This document shows, piece by piece, positions 1 through 6,889 of a stretch of DNA of 14,937 nt. Position 1 is the stretch's first letter; each line of letters starts with the position of its first letter. Below the pieces are notes generated by a model. The model had not been told where the DNA came from. It saw only the letters and a program-made list of their open reading frames with translations, and made no database searches. The DNA lies in assembly GCA_964590005.1 (NCBI GenBank), contig CAZPVJ010000181.1:1-14937 (forward strand), given 5' to 3'. This DNA is from CALJFL01 sp964590005 (GTDB lineage: Bacteria > Pseudomonadota > Gammaproteobacteria > Pseudomonadales > Halieaceae). Made by a program: the position numbers and the translations under genes.

Positions 1-191
1 CCGTTTATCTCGATCTTGCCCCGATCGGCATTGATAATACCGACGATCATGTAGAAGCAGGTCGTCTTGCCGGCGCCGTTGGGTCCCAGTAGTCCCACCA
101 CCTCCCCGCTTTCGAGGTCAATGGAGACATCCTTGACGACCTCGCGACCGCGGTAGGCCTTGGCCAGGTTATTCGCCGTCAGTGTCGCCAC
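1..191 (-). CDS. lptB: LPS export ABC transporter ATP-binding protein LptB (N-terminal part)
   Basis: LptB is the cytoplasmic ATPase of the LptB2FGC complex, which extracts lipopolysaccharide from the inner membrane and pushes it along the LptA bridge. Only the first 63 codons are inside the window; the rest runs off the left edge. The start is a GTG at 191-189, preceded by a purine-rich AGGAAGAAGAGA about 6 nt upstream. The protein opens VATLTANNLAKAYRGREVV, close to the E. coli start MATLTA. Walker A GPNGAGKT is at residues 36-43. The Q-loop, signature and Walker B motifs are not visible. The gene overlaps the end of lptA by 23 nt, so translational coupling is likely. Family assignment is very secure from the N-terminal sequence and the lptC-lptA context. 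Confidence 0.96.
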   Translation of the reverse strand, partial: MATLTANNLAKAYRGREVVKDVSIDLESGEVVGLLGPNGAGKTTCFYMIVGIINADRGKIEIN

Positions 192-741
192 TAGCGTTCT
201 CTTCTTCCTTGATGGCCTGGGCAGGGATTACCACTTCAACCCGGCTGGAGTTTTCGTCCAGGTTAGAGTCGACTCGAACCAGCTGTTCGGCGATAAAGTA
301 ATCGATAGTATCGCCGGTTACGGTTGAGCCATCCTGTTCCACCTGGGCGTTTACCCGCAGGTGTACCCGGTCTTCGGCCTTGTAGTATTCGATGATTTTG
401 GCGCGGGCGTGCATCAGCCCCTTGTCGGGCTCTGGTTGTTGCTGCATGTGGGCCGGCTCGCCCTCAGCCACAATCTTGTCGGCCTCTTCATTAACGTGAT
501 AGATCGTTATCTTGTTCGCTTCGATGCGCAGGCTGCCCTGGTCCATCTGGACGTTGCCGGTGTATTCAGTAAAGCCCTGTTTCTCGTCGCGCAGTGCCTG
601 GTCAGCAGTGATCCGTATGGGCTGGTCCCTGTCCTCCGGCAGCGCGGAAATCGTAGCCGACAAGGTGGCTAGCAGTATGGTCGCCAGCAGTGCGCCGGCG
701 GACCGGGTGCTGGTGCCTGTTTCAGGGCCGCGGTTGGACAT
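169..741 (-). CDS. lptA: LPS transport periplasmic protein LptA
   Basis: LptA is the periplasmic OstA-fold protein that bridges LptC and LptD and carries lipopolysaccharide between the membranes. The chosen ATG at 741 gives 190 residues (E. coli LptA is 185). It gives a sensible signal peptide, with a hydrophobic stretch at about residues 16-32 (GALLATILLATLSATISA) and a likely cleavage near ISA-LP. The mature part starts with the OstA pattern QPIRITADQALRDEKQGFTEY and continues as repeated beta strands (YTGNVQMDQGSLRIEANKI). The acidic C-terminal tail ends in GDTDGE. The start lies inside lptC (20-nt overlap) and the end overlaps lptB by 23 nt. An in-frame ATG at 807 is deeper inside lptC and would spoil the signal peptide, so I rejected it. 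Confidence 0.95.
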   Translation of the reverse strand: MSNRGPETGTSTRSAGALLATILLATLSATISALPEDRDQPIRITADQALRDEKQGFTEYTGNVQMDQGSLRIEANKITIYHVNEEADKIVAEGEPAHMQQQPEPDKGLMHARAKIIEYYKAEDRVHLRVNAQVEQDGSTVTGDTIDYFIAEQLVRVDSNLDENSSRVEVVIPAQAIKEEENASGDTDGE

Positions 742-1282
742 AAGTGCTCTCCACGTTGTTGAATAATCGAATCTGTTCAAGATCCAGGTGAGCCAGCATA
801 CCGTCACCGCGGGTACTGTGTGGTCCCTGGGTGATGGTCACGGGTACCAGTGACGCGGCGGTCTTTTTGATCAGGTTGAGGGTGATCGAATCGCTGATCA
901 TTGTGCCCCCGGTCTGGTCGTTAGTCAGCGTGACGCCATCGCGCAGCACCAGCAACTGCTCATCGTGGATAAAGCGCCCTTTTGTGGCCTCGGCAGACCA
1001 GGTGCGGTCGTCGCCATGGTGAGAGTAGTAACGCGGCTGCTCCAGCAAGGATTCCTTGCGTTGCGGAAAGTGCTCGGCGCTGGCGGCCTCCATAATTTCT
1101 CCCAGCTCGCCGTTTTCGTCGTAACTCCAGGTGCGCGTGTTTTCAAGATAGTTTTTTGGCAGCGACTGTTGTCTCGCAGCTGTCTGCGGGTCCGGGGCCT
1201 TGCTCGGTGTGGGTTCCCAGTAGTAACTGGCGGCTAGTCCGAGGGCGATGGCAAGCAGCAATTGCAGGAAAGGGCGCGGCAT
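722..1282 (-). CDS. lptC: LPS export ABC transporter periplasmic protein LptC
   Basis: LptC is the bitopic inner-membrane subunit that receives lipopolysaccharide from LptB2FG and passes it to LptA. The 186-residue product (E. coli 191) has one N-terminal membrane anchor at about residues 5-20 (FLQLLLAIALGLAASY). A periplasmic OstA-like domain follows, with the family pattern RTWSYDENGELGEIMEA, the central SAEATKGRFIHDEQLLVLRD and the late HLDLEQIRLFNNVESTY. The start ATG overlaps the kdsC stop in a TGATG arrangement, and its 3' end overlaps the lptA start by 20 nt. Overall identity to characterised LptC proteins is typically low, so the call rests on length, anchor, fold pattern and its position between kdsC and lptA. 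Confidence 0.94.
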   Translation of the reverse strand: MPRPFLQLLLAIALGLAASYYWEPTPSKAPDPQTAARQQSLPKNYLENTRTWSYDENGELGEIMEAASAEHFPQRKESLLEQPRYYSHHGDDRTWSAEATKGRFIHDEQLLVLRDGVTLTNDQTGGTMISDSITLNLIKKTAASLVPVTITQGPHSTRGDGMLAHLDLEQIRLFNNVESTYVQPRP

Positions 1283-1806
1283 CAGAGGTAGCCTGCCTCG
1301 GCGTCAGCAAGCGCACCGCGGGCGCTTAACAGGTATTCGCATGCCTCCCTTACAGCGCCCTTGCCGCCAGGAAACCGGCTTTGCCAGTCCGCATGCCGGG
1401 CAACGGTGGCGACCGCGTCTGCAACGGTCATACCGATGCCGGCGGCTCGAATAGCTGACAGGTCGGGCAGGTCATCGCCCATGTAGGCGCATTCCTGTAG
1501 ATCGAGGTCGAGCTTGCCGGCCAGCTCCTGCAGGGCGGTCAGCTTGTCCTCGCGCCCTTGCACAACATCGTCAATGCCCAGCTCGTTGGTTCGCCGTAGT
1601 AAGAGGTCCGAGCGTCTACCGGTGATCACCGCCACTTTTATTCCCGCACGTTGCGCGAGCTTGATACCCAGGCCGTCCTTGATATTGAAAGTCTTTAGTT
1701 CCTCTCCATTATTACCGTAATAGAGAGAGCCATCTGTGAGCACACCGTCGACATCCAGCGCCAGCAGCTTGATGGCACCCGCTTTTGAATCCAGTTCGTC
1801 GCTCAT
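1282..1806 (-). CDS. kdsC: 3-deoxy-D-manno-octulosonate 8-phosphate phosphatase KdsC
   Basis: KdsC is a cytoplasmic C0-type HAD phosphatase that hydrolyses Kdo 8-phosphate to Kdo, the inner-core sugar of lipopolysaccharide. At 174 residues it has normal family length. HAD motif 1 is DVDGVLTD, with nucleophile Asp18 and general acid Asp20. Motif 2 is TGR at 62-64, Lys88 fits motif 3, and motif 4 is GDD at 110-112 (MGDDLPDL). The KdsC-typical FNIKDGLGIKLA segment follows the motif 1 region. The C-terminal GGKGAVREACEYLL is also characteristic. It starts 12 nt after the kdsD stop and its TGA shares one base with the lptC ATG, so it belongs to the same transcript. Confidence 0.97.
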   Translation of the reverse strand: MSDELDSKAGAIKLLALDVDGVLTDGSLYYGNNGEELKTFNIKDGLGIKLAQRAGIKVAVITGRRSDLLLRRTNELGIDDVVQGREDKLTALQELAGKLDLDLQECAYMGDDLPDLSAIRAAGIGMTVADAVATVARHADWQSRFPGGKGAVREACEYLLSARGALADAEAGYL

Positions 1807-1818
1807 CTTGCTCGGCGC

Positions 1819-2799
1819 CTAGGCTATGCCGGCGCGCAACAGGCTCAACAAGTGAACCACGCCGCTTAACCGCTGACCCTGGTCAATGACAGCCAGGGAG
1901 CTTATTTTGTTCTCCTCCATGATGCGCAGCGCCTCGGCAGCGAGCATGTCGCTGCTCACGGTTTTAACACTGGCGGTCATCAGGTCGGCAATCTGGGTGC
2001 TGTTGAGATCCGTCTTCGCGTCCAGTGCCCGGCGCAGGTCACCGTCGGTGAACACGCCCAGCAGGTCGCCGTTGTCGTCGATCACTGTGGTCATGCCAAG
2101 TCCCTTGCTGCTTATCTCAAAGAGCGCGTCGGCCATGGCGGTCGCTGGCGCCACCGTCGGTAGCTCAGTACCGGTTTGCATGACATCAGACACTTTGAGT
2201 AACAGTTTTCTCCCCAGCGTGCCGCCGGGGTGGGAGAACGCAAAGTCCTCGGCGGTAAATCCGCGGGCCTCCAGCAGCGCAATAGCCAGTGCGTCCCCCA
2301 GTACCAGGGCTGAGGTCGTACTGGAGGTCGGGGCCAGGTCCAGCGGGCAGGCCTCGGTGGCAACCGAGCTATCCAGGTGAGCATCCGAGGCCCGGGCCAG
2401 CTCCGATTCGGGGTTGCCAGTCATGCTGATCAATACGTTGCCCTGGCGCTTGAGCAGGGGCAGCAGGGTAAGCAGTTCCGGCGTGCTGCCACTGTTGGAC
2501 AGGGCGAGGACGGAGTCGTCCGCGGTGATCATTCCCATGTCGCCATGGCTGGCCTCGCCTGGATGTACATAAAACGCGGGGGTGCCGGTACTGGCGAGGG
2601 TAGCAGCGACTTTGTTGGCGATGTGCCCGGACTTGCCCATGCCGGTTACGATGACCCTGCCAGCAGTCGCCAGCAAGAGCTCGCAGGCGTGATTGAAGGT
2701 ACCGTCAATACGGGCCTCCAGTTCGGCGACCGCCTCGGCCTCCATTTTTACCGTGCGTCGGGCCGAGGCAATGAAGCGGTTGGCGGCTTTATCCGACAT
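1819..2799 (-). CDS. kdsD: D-arabinose 5-phosphate isomerase KdsD
   Basis: KdsD converts ribulose 5-phosphate to arabinose 5-phosphate, the first step of Kdo synthesis. The 326-residue protein (E. coli 328) has an N-terminal SIS sugar-isomerase domain (about 35-185) and two C-terminal CBS domains (about 205-325). Residues reported as important in E. coli KdsD (Lys59, Glu111, Glu152, His193) match Lys56, Glu108, Glu149 and His190 here, all with the same offset of three. SIS motifs GMGKSGHI, SNSGSTPELL and LAPTSSTTSALVLGDALA are present. The ATG at 2799 was chosen over an in-frame ATG at 2853 because the latter lies inside yrbG and adds 18 unrelated residues. The gap to yrbG is 16 nt and contains AGGAAG. 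Confidence 0.97.
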   Translation of the reverse strand: MSDKAANRFIASARRTVKMEAEAVAELEARIDGTFNHACELLLATAGRVIVTGMGKSGHIANKVAATLASTGTPAFYVHPGEASHGDMGMITADDSVLALSNSGSTPELLTLLPLLKRQGNVLISMTGNPESELARASDAHLDSSVATEACPLDLAPTSSTTSALVLGDALAIALLEARGFTAEDFAFSHPGGTLGRKLLLKVSDVMQTGTELPTVAPATAMADALFEISSKGLGMTTVIDDNGDLLGVFTDGDLRRALDAKTDLNSTQIADLMTASVKTVSSDMLAAEALRIMEENKISSLAVIDQGQRLSGVVHLLSLLRAGIA

Positions 2800-2815
2800 T
2801 CTTCTGGTGAGCTTC

Positions 2816-3790
2816 CTAGATAGTGATGTACAGGAGGTAATAGTACAGCCCATACAAAGTCAGTAACAGCGTACCCACTGATCTGCCCACGTAGGAATGA
2901 CCCGCGCGCGCGCCTTCCCGCAGGCGACCGAAATAGATGGCCATCGCCAGTAGAACGGTGAAAATCGTCATGGTGGCATAGTCCCGTTCCAGCACGGCGG
3001 GGGAGAAGTCCAGCGGGCTGATAAGGCCTGGAATGGACATGACGGCCAGGAGGTTGAACAGGTTGGAGCCGATCACATTGCCGACGGCTATTTCGGTATG
3101 GCCCCTCAGCGCACTGGCTACCGTTGCCGCGAGCTCCGGCAAGCTGGTTCCGATCGCCACGATGGTCAGGCCGATGATTAGCTCCGAGACGCCGAGCATT
3201 TCAGCAATCTCGGTCGCGCCCCAGACCAAAATGCGCGAGCTTGCGATCAGCAGCAGGAGGCCAAACGCGAAGGTGAACCATGCGCGGAGCGGCGACAGAT
3301 GGTGCAGGCGCTCCTCCTCCGCTTCGCCGATGAGCACTTCATCTTTTGATTGGGTGCGCATCATATGCAACAGGATCAGACACAGGCAGCCAATCATCAG
3401 GTAGCCATCAAGCCGGTTCAGGTTGCCGTCTATCAGCAGCAGCCCAGCGCCGACAGTCACGGCCAAAAGGATTGGCATTTCCTTGCGCATGCAACTGGGG
3501 TGAACCTGCAGGGGCGCAATCATGACGGTAGCCCCCAGCACCAGTCCGACGTTCGCGATATTGGAGCCAATGGCATTGCCAATGGCGAGCTTGCCGGCGT
3601 CGGCGAGGGTGGCGGTAATCGATACGAGGATTTCGGGTGCCGAAGTACCCAGGGACACAATCGTCAGTCCGATGATGACCGGCGACATCCCCATGTTCTC
3701 GGCAATAGAGGCTGCGCCTGCAACAAAAAGATCTGCGCTCCATATCAGGACGATAAAGCCGACTAGAATGGCAGCGGCAGCGATCAGCAT
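2816..3790 (-). CDS. yrbG: calcium/sodium antiporter family protein YrbG (CaCA superfamily)
   Basis: This is an inner-membrane cation exchanger of the CaCA superfamily, in the YrbG branch. The transported ions are not established by the sequence. The 324-residue protein (E. coli YrbG 325) shows the internal duplication of the family. The first alpha repeat has GTSAPEILVS and GNAIGSNIANVGLVLG, and the second has GTSLPELAATV and GNVIGSNLFNLLAV. About ten hydrophobic segments are visible. The ATG at 3790 is preceded by ACAGGAA about 10 nt upstream and starts the first membrane helix (MLIAAAAILVGFIVLIWSADL). An in-frame ATG at 3964 would add 58 unlikely residues. It heads the kdsD-kdsC-lptCAB operon, as yrbG does in E. 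coli. Confidence 0.95.
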   Translation of the reverse strand: MLIAAAAILVGFIVLIWSADLFVAGAASIAENMGMSPVIIGLTIVSLGTSAPEILVSITATLADAGKLAIGNAIGSNIANVGLVLGATVMIAPLQVHPSCMRKEMPILLAVTVGAGLLLIDGNLNRLDGYLMIGCLCLILLHMMRTQSKDEVLIGEAEEERLHHLSPLRAWFTFAFGLLLLIASSRILVWGATEIAEMLGVSELIIGLTIVAIGTSLPELAATVASALRGHTEIAVGNVIGSNLFNLLAVMSIPGLISPLDFSPAVLERDYATMTIFTVLLAMAIYFGRLREGARAGHSYVGRSVGTLLLTLYGLYYYLLYITI

Positions 3791-3916
3791 GTACGCACTA
3801 TTCCTGTTAAAATGTGGATCTGCGGTCCAGTTGAACTGTTGGCCCACGTTTGTGGTCTTAACTGGCACAAAGCAAGAGCCCATCGCATCGTTGTGTATAA
3901 GCGAGGCGAACGGCGG

Positions 3917-3944
3917 ATTATACAGTGCCGGGCGTACGTTAGAA
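3917..3944 (-). promoter_or_regulatory. candidate sigma-70-type promoter for the yrbG-kdsD-kdsC-lptCAB operon
   Basis: The minus strand carries a perfect TATAAT at 3922-3917. A poor -35 match TTCTAA (3944-3939) lies 16 nt upstream. This would give a leader of roughly 120 nt before the yrbG ATG. The -35 box is weak and no start site is known, so the call rests mainly on the perfect -10 box in the divergent yrbG/mlaC gap. Confidence 0.4.
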
Positions 3945-3970
3945 GCAAAAAATGGAGTAAGCACAGACCC

Positions 3971-4624
3971 ATGACCAAATTTGTTCCCTTTAGCCTGTTG
4001 GTGGCCATGTTCACCACCCTGTCATCCGCGCATGCCCAGGGGTCGTCAGCACACGAAGTCGTGCGCTCCGCGACCATGGAAGTCATGGCCGTTGTGGCTG
4101 AGGCCCAGGCCTATGCGGACGATGATCCCGAGCGCTATTACGACGAGGTGCTCGCCGTTCTTGATCCGGTGGTGGATTTCAGGGGTTTTGCCCGTAGCGT
4201 GATGGGCCCTTACGCCAGTAGCGAGCGCTATCGCGGCCTGGATGAGAGTGGTCGGGCTCAACTGCGTGCCCAACTGGACAGTTTTACCGAGGTCATGCGC
4301 TCCGGGCTGATACGAACGTACAGCAAGGGCCTGTTGGCATTTGGCGGCTCTCGCATTGAGGTCAGCGAAACCAGCCCTGAAGAAGCGCAGCTGAGCCGGG
4401 TGTCAGTGCAGCAGTTGATCTACAGTGAAGCGACCGAGCCTTACATGGTCATGTACCAGATGGGTCGTAACAAGCAGGGGGAGTGGAAGCTGCGCAACAT
4501 GATCATTGAGAGCGTTAATCTCGGTGAAATCTATCGTAGCCAGTTCGAGGCCTCTGCCCGCGAATATGACGGGGACCTTGATCAGGTCATTGCCGCCTGG
4601 AGTACTCAGGCGCTGGAGACCTGA
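3971..4624 (+). CDS. mlaC: phospholipid-binding periplasmic protein MlaC (Ttg2D family), without adjacent mlaFED/mlaB
   Basis: MlaC is the soluble periplasmic carrier that shuttles phospholipids between the outer-membrane MlaA complex and the inner-membrane MlaFEDB transporter. The 217-residue product has a signal peptide (MTKFVPFSLLVAMFTTLSSAHA, cleavage likely after AHA). The MlaC/Ttg2 pattern follows: VLDPVVDFRGFARSVMGPYA, then the amphipathic segment LRAQLDSFTEVMRSGLIRTYSKGLLAF. Strands follow with VMYQMGRNKQGEWKLRNMIIESVNLGEIYRS split across them. The ATG has GGAG 13 nt upstream, a rather long spacing, and is the only start giving a clean signal peptide. The usual partners mlaF, mlaE, mlaD and mlaB are not beside it: yrbG lies directly upstream (divergent) and ibaG downstream. 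Confidence 0.93.
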   Translation: MTKFVPFSLLVAMFTTLSSAHAQGSSAHEVVRSATMEVMAVVAEAQAYADDDPERYYDEVLAVLDPVVDFRGFARSVMGPYASSERYRGLDESGRAQLRAQLDSFTEVMRSGLIRTYSKGLLAFGGSRIEVSETSPEEAQLSRVSVQQLIYSEATEPYMVMYQMGRNKQGEWKLRNMIIESVNLGEIYRSQFEASAREYDGDLDQVIAAWSTQALET

Positions 4625-4628
4625 GCCC

Positions 4629-4657
4629 TCGCTATCGGTAGGCTTTTCTCCTAAAAT
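4629..4657 (+). promoter_or_regulatory. weak candidate promoter upstream of ibaG-murA
   Basis: A good -10 box TAAAAT (4652-4657) sits 17 nt downstream of a poor -35 (TCGCTA, 4629-4634) in the 80-nt gap between mlaC and ibaG. A 5-bp inverted repeat CCGGC/GCCGG (4667-4683) follows without a T-run, so it does not look like a terminator. This could give ibaG and murA a promoter independent of mlaC. Evidence is weak. Confidence 0.28.
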
Positions 4658-4704
4658 GCGCGCTTTCCGGCGTTGCATGCCGGCGCGAACTACGGAGACA
4701 GAGT

Positions 4705-4950
4705 ATGGACGCTGCGACAGTCAGGGCCTTGGTCCAGACGGAATTGCAGGGCTGCCAGGTAGAGGTTCAGGGCGAGGGCGCCAACTATGACATTACCGTT
4801 ATCGGTGATGTCTTTGAAGGGTTGCGCCCGGTCAAGAAACAACAGCTGGTCTACGCCGCCCTTGGCGAACAGATTGCCGACGGCAGTATTCACGCGGTCA
4901 ACATCCGCACCTTTACCCCGAGCCAGTGGCAGAGTCAGGCCGACGCCTGA
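4705..4950 (+). CDS. ibaG: BolA-family protein IbaG (YrbA)
   Basis: IbaG is a small BolA-family protein that, with monothiol glutaredoxins, takes part in [2Fe-2S] cluster handling. Its gene usually sits between the mla genes and murA, as here. The 81-residue protein has the BolA fold pattern: a helix (ATVRALVQTEL), the C-x-V-x-V strand, VFEGLRPVKKQQLVYAALGEQI, and the conserved IHAV (His63) followed by TFTPSQW. The loop that often carries a His or Cys cluster ligand reads GEGANYDI, with no His or Cys. Cys17 lies earlier. The ATG has GGAG 7 nt upstream. It precedes murA by 25 nt and is probably cotranscribed with it. Confidence 0.93.
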   Translation: MDAATVRALVQTELQGCQVEVQGEGANYDITVIGDVFEGLRPVKKQQLVYAALGEQIADGSIHAVNIRTFTPSQWQSQADA

Positions 4951-4975
4951 TGCGGCCATTGCCGTTGGAGAAACC

Positions 4976-6238
4976 TTGGACAAGTTAGTGATACAGGGCG
5001 GCCGCCAACTCAGCGGTGAGTTGCGAATTTCTGGCGCCAAGAATGCTGCATTGCCTATATTGGCCGCGACCCTGTTGTCCTCGGGTACGACCACCGTTCG
5101 CAATCTGCCTCACCTGCACGATATCACCACGATGATCGAGCTGCTGGGTTGCATGGGTGTTGAACTGGTGATCGATGAGAAGCTCAGCATCGAGGTGGAT
5201 GCCAACGGGATAACAAACTATTCAGCGCCCTACGAGCTGGTCAAGACGATGCGAGCTTCGATTCTGGTGCTGGGACCCATGGTGGCACGATTCGGCCGGG
5301 CGCATGTTTCCTTCCCAGGTGGCTGCGCGATTGGCAGCCGGCCAGTCGACCTGCACCTGAAAGGCCTGGAAGCCATGGGTGCCACCGTCACTGTTGAAGG
5401 CGGCTACATCAACGCCGAGGTTGAAGGGCGTTTGCAGGGTGCCCGTATCCTGATGGAAACCGTTACCGTCGGCGGGACTGAGAACATCATGATGGCCGCC
5501 ACTCTCGCGGAAGGGCAGACCATTATAGAGAATGCCGCGCGTGAGCCGGAGGTGGTTGACCTGGCTCGCTTCCTGATTGCCATGGGAGCAAAAATCACCG
5601 GCCATGGCAGTGACACGATCACGATCGAGGGTGTGGAGTCCCTGCACGGTTGTACCTACGATGTGATGCCCGACCGAATTGAGGCGGGTACCTACTTGGT
5701 GGCAGCTGCCGCCACGGGTGGCAAGATTATGCTGCGCGATGTCTGCCCGGACCACCTCGAAGTCGTTTTGCAAAAACTGACCGAAGCAGGGGCGGCCATT
5801 GAGCTGGGTGACGACTGGATCGAGCTCGATATGCAGGGTCGGCGGCCGCAGGCGATCAGTTTAAAGACGGCGCCCTATCCCGGGTTTCCCACCGATATGC
5901 AGGCCCAGTTTACGGCCATGAACGCTATTGCAGAGGGTACGGGTACGGTGACCGAGACGGTGTTTGAAAACCGCCTGATCCAGACTCATGAGATGAACCG
6001 TATGGGTGCCCATATCGTTATCGAGGGAAACACCGCTATCGTTAACGGCCAGGGCAGTTTGCAGGGAGCGCCAGTCATGGCCACAGATCTAAGAGCTTCG
6101 GCCAGCCTGGTCATAGCGGGCCTGGTGGCTGATGGTGAAACCCGGATAGACCGTATTTATCACATCGATCGCGGTTATGAATGTATCGAGGAGAAACTAC
6201 AGTTGTTGGGGGCCGACATTCGGCGCTTGCCCGCCTAA
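4976..6238 (+). CDS. murA: UDP-N-acetylglucosamine 1-carboxyvinyltransferase MurA
   Basis: MurA transfers enolpyruvate from PEP to UDP-GlcNAc, the first committed step of peptidoglycan synthesis, in the cytoplasm. I set the start at a TTG (4976), with GGAG ending 5 nt upstream. This yields 420 residues beginning (M)DKLVIQGGRQLSGELRISGAKN, matching the normal family start and length (E. coli 419). No in-frame ATG lies nearby; a further upstream ATG at 4787 would lie inside ibaG. The catalytic loop PGGCAIGSRPVDLH has Cys117, equivalent to E. coli Cys115, the residue alkylated by fosfomycin. SGAKNAALPI (substrate-binding Lys22/Asn23) and late PGFPTDMQAQFTAMNAIA with RIYHIDRGYE are also typical. 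hisG follows after 15 nt. Confidence 0.97.
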   Translation: MDKLVIQGGRQLSGELRISGAKNAALPILAATLLSSGTTTVRNLPHLHDITTMIELLGCMGVELVIDEKLSIEVDANGITNYSAPYELVKTMRASILVLGPMVARFGRAHVSFPGGCAIGSRPVDLHLKGLEAMGATVTVEGGYINAEVEGRLQGARILMETVTVGGTENIMMAATLAEGQTIIENAAREPEVVDLARFLIAMGAKITGHGSDTITIEGVESLHGCTYDVMPDRIEAGTYLVAAAATGGKIMLRDVCPDHLEVVLQKLTEAGAAIELGDDWIELDMQGRRPQAISLKTAPYPGFPTDMQAQFTAMNAIAEGTGTVTETVFENRLIQTHEMNRMGAHIVIEGNTAIVNGQGSLQGAPVMATDLRASASLVIAGLVADGETRIDRIYHIDRGYECIEEKLQLLGADIRRLPA

Positions 6239-6253
6239 AGCCGGTGTACTGAT

Positions 6254-6889
6254 ATGAGCAAGCCGTTAACCATAGCGCTTACCAAGGGGCGCATCCTGAA
6301 AGAGACCCTGCCATTGCTGGCCCAGGCGGGCATAGAACCGCTTGAAGATGTACACAGCAGTCGCAAGTTGGTTTTTGATACTAGCCGAGAAGGCTTGCAG
6401 ATGGTGATCATTCGCGGCACTGATGTGCCCACCTATGTGCGCCATGGAGCGGCTGACCTTGGTGTCGTGGGCAAGGACATACTGTTAGAGCATGGTGCCG
6501 AAGGGCTGTATGAACCGCTGGACCTGAATATAGCGCGTTGTCGACTGATGACCGCTGGCCCGGTTGGCTGGCAGGCCGGGGGCTCGCGGATACGTGTGGC
6601 GACCAAGTTTGCCAATATCACTCGCCGTTACTTTGCCCGGCAGGGTGTGCATGCCGATGTCATCAAGCTCTACGGCGCGATGGAGCTGGCTCCGATGATG
6701 GACCTCGCAGACCTTATCGTTGATATCGTCGATACCGGGAACACGCTGCGAGCAAATGGTATGGAGCCGCTCGCCGAAATAGCCAGCATAAGCTCTCGAC
6801 TGGTGGTCAACAAAGCGGCCATGCGGTCGAGTTACGAACCGTTGCAGCGATTGATTGATGAACTGGCAAACGTGGTCGCCGAGCAATGA
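6254..6889 (+). CDS. hisG: ATP phosphoribosyltransferase catalytic subunit HisG, short form
   Basis: HisG condenses ATP and PRPP to phosphoribosyl-ATP, the first and feedback-regulated step of histidine synthesis. At 211 residues it is the short form, lacking the roughly 80-residue C-terminal regulatory domain of E. coli HisG. Short forms work as a hetero-octamer with HisZ, so a hisZ should be elsewhere in the genome. Typical segments are LTIALTKGRILKETLPLL, VRHGAADLGVVGKDIL and the PRPP-binding loop IVDIVDTGNTLRANGM. The Shine-Dalgarno is weak, and the start is 15 nt after murA, suggesting readthrough translation from the murA transcript. Its TGA overlaps the hisD ATG by four bases (ATGA), so hisG and hisD are probably coupled. 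Confidence 0.97.
   Translation: MSKPLTIALTKGRILKETLPLLAQAGIEPLEDVHSSRKLVFDTSREGLQMVIIRGTDVPTYVRHGAADLGVVGKDILLEHGAEGLYEPLDLNIARCRLMTAGPVGWQAGGSRIRVATKFANITRRYFARQGVHADVIKLYGAMELAPMMDLADLIVDIVDTGNTLRANGMEPLAEIASISSRLVVNKAAMRSSYEPLQRLIDELANVVAEQ

Noticed and set aside
3812..3970. N-terminal extension of mlaC from an ATG at 3812
   Set aside because: It would bury the signal peptide 53 residues inside the protein and covers the divergent promoter region.
4667..4683. Inverted repeat CCGGC/GCCGG between mlaC and ibaG as a terminator
   Set aside because: The stem is only 5 bp and no T-run follows.
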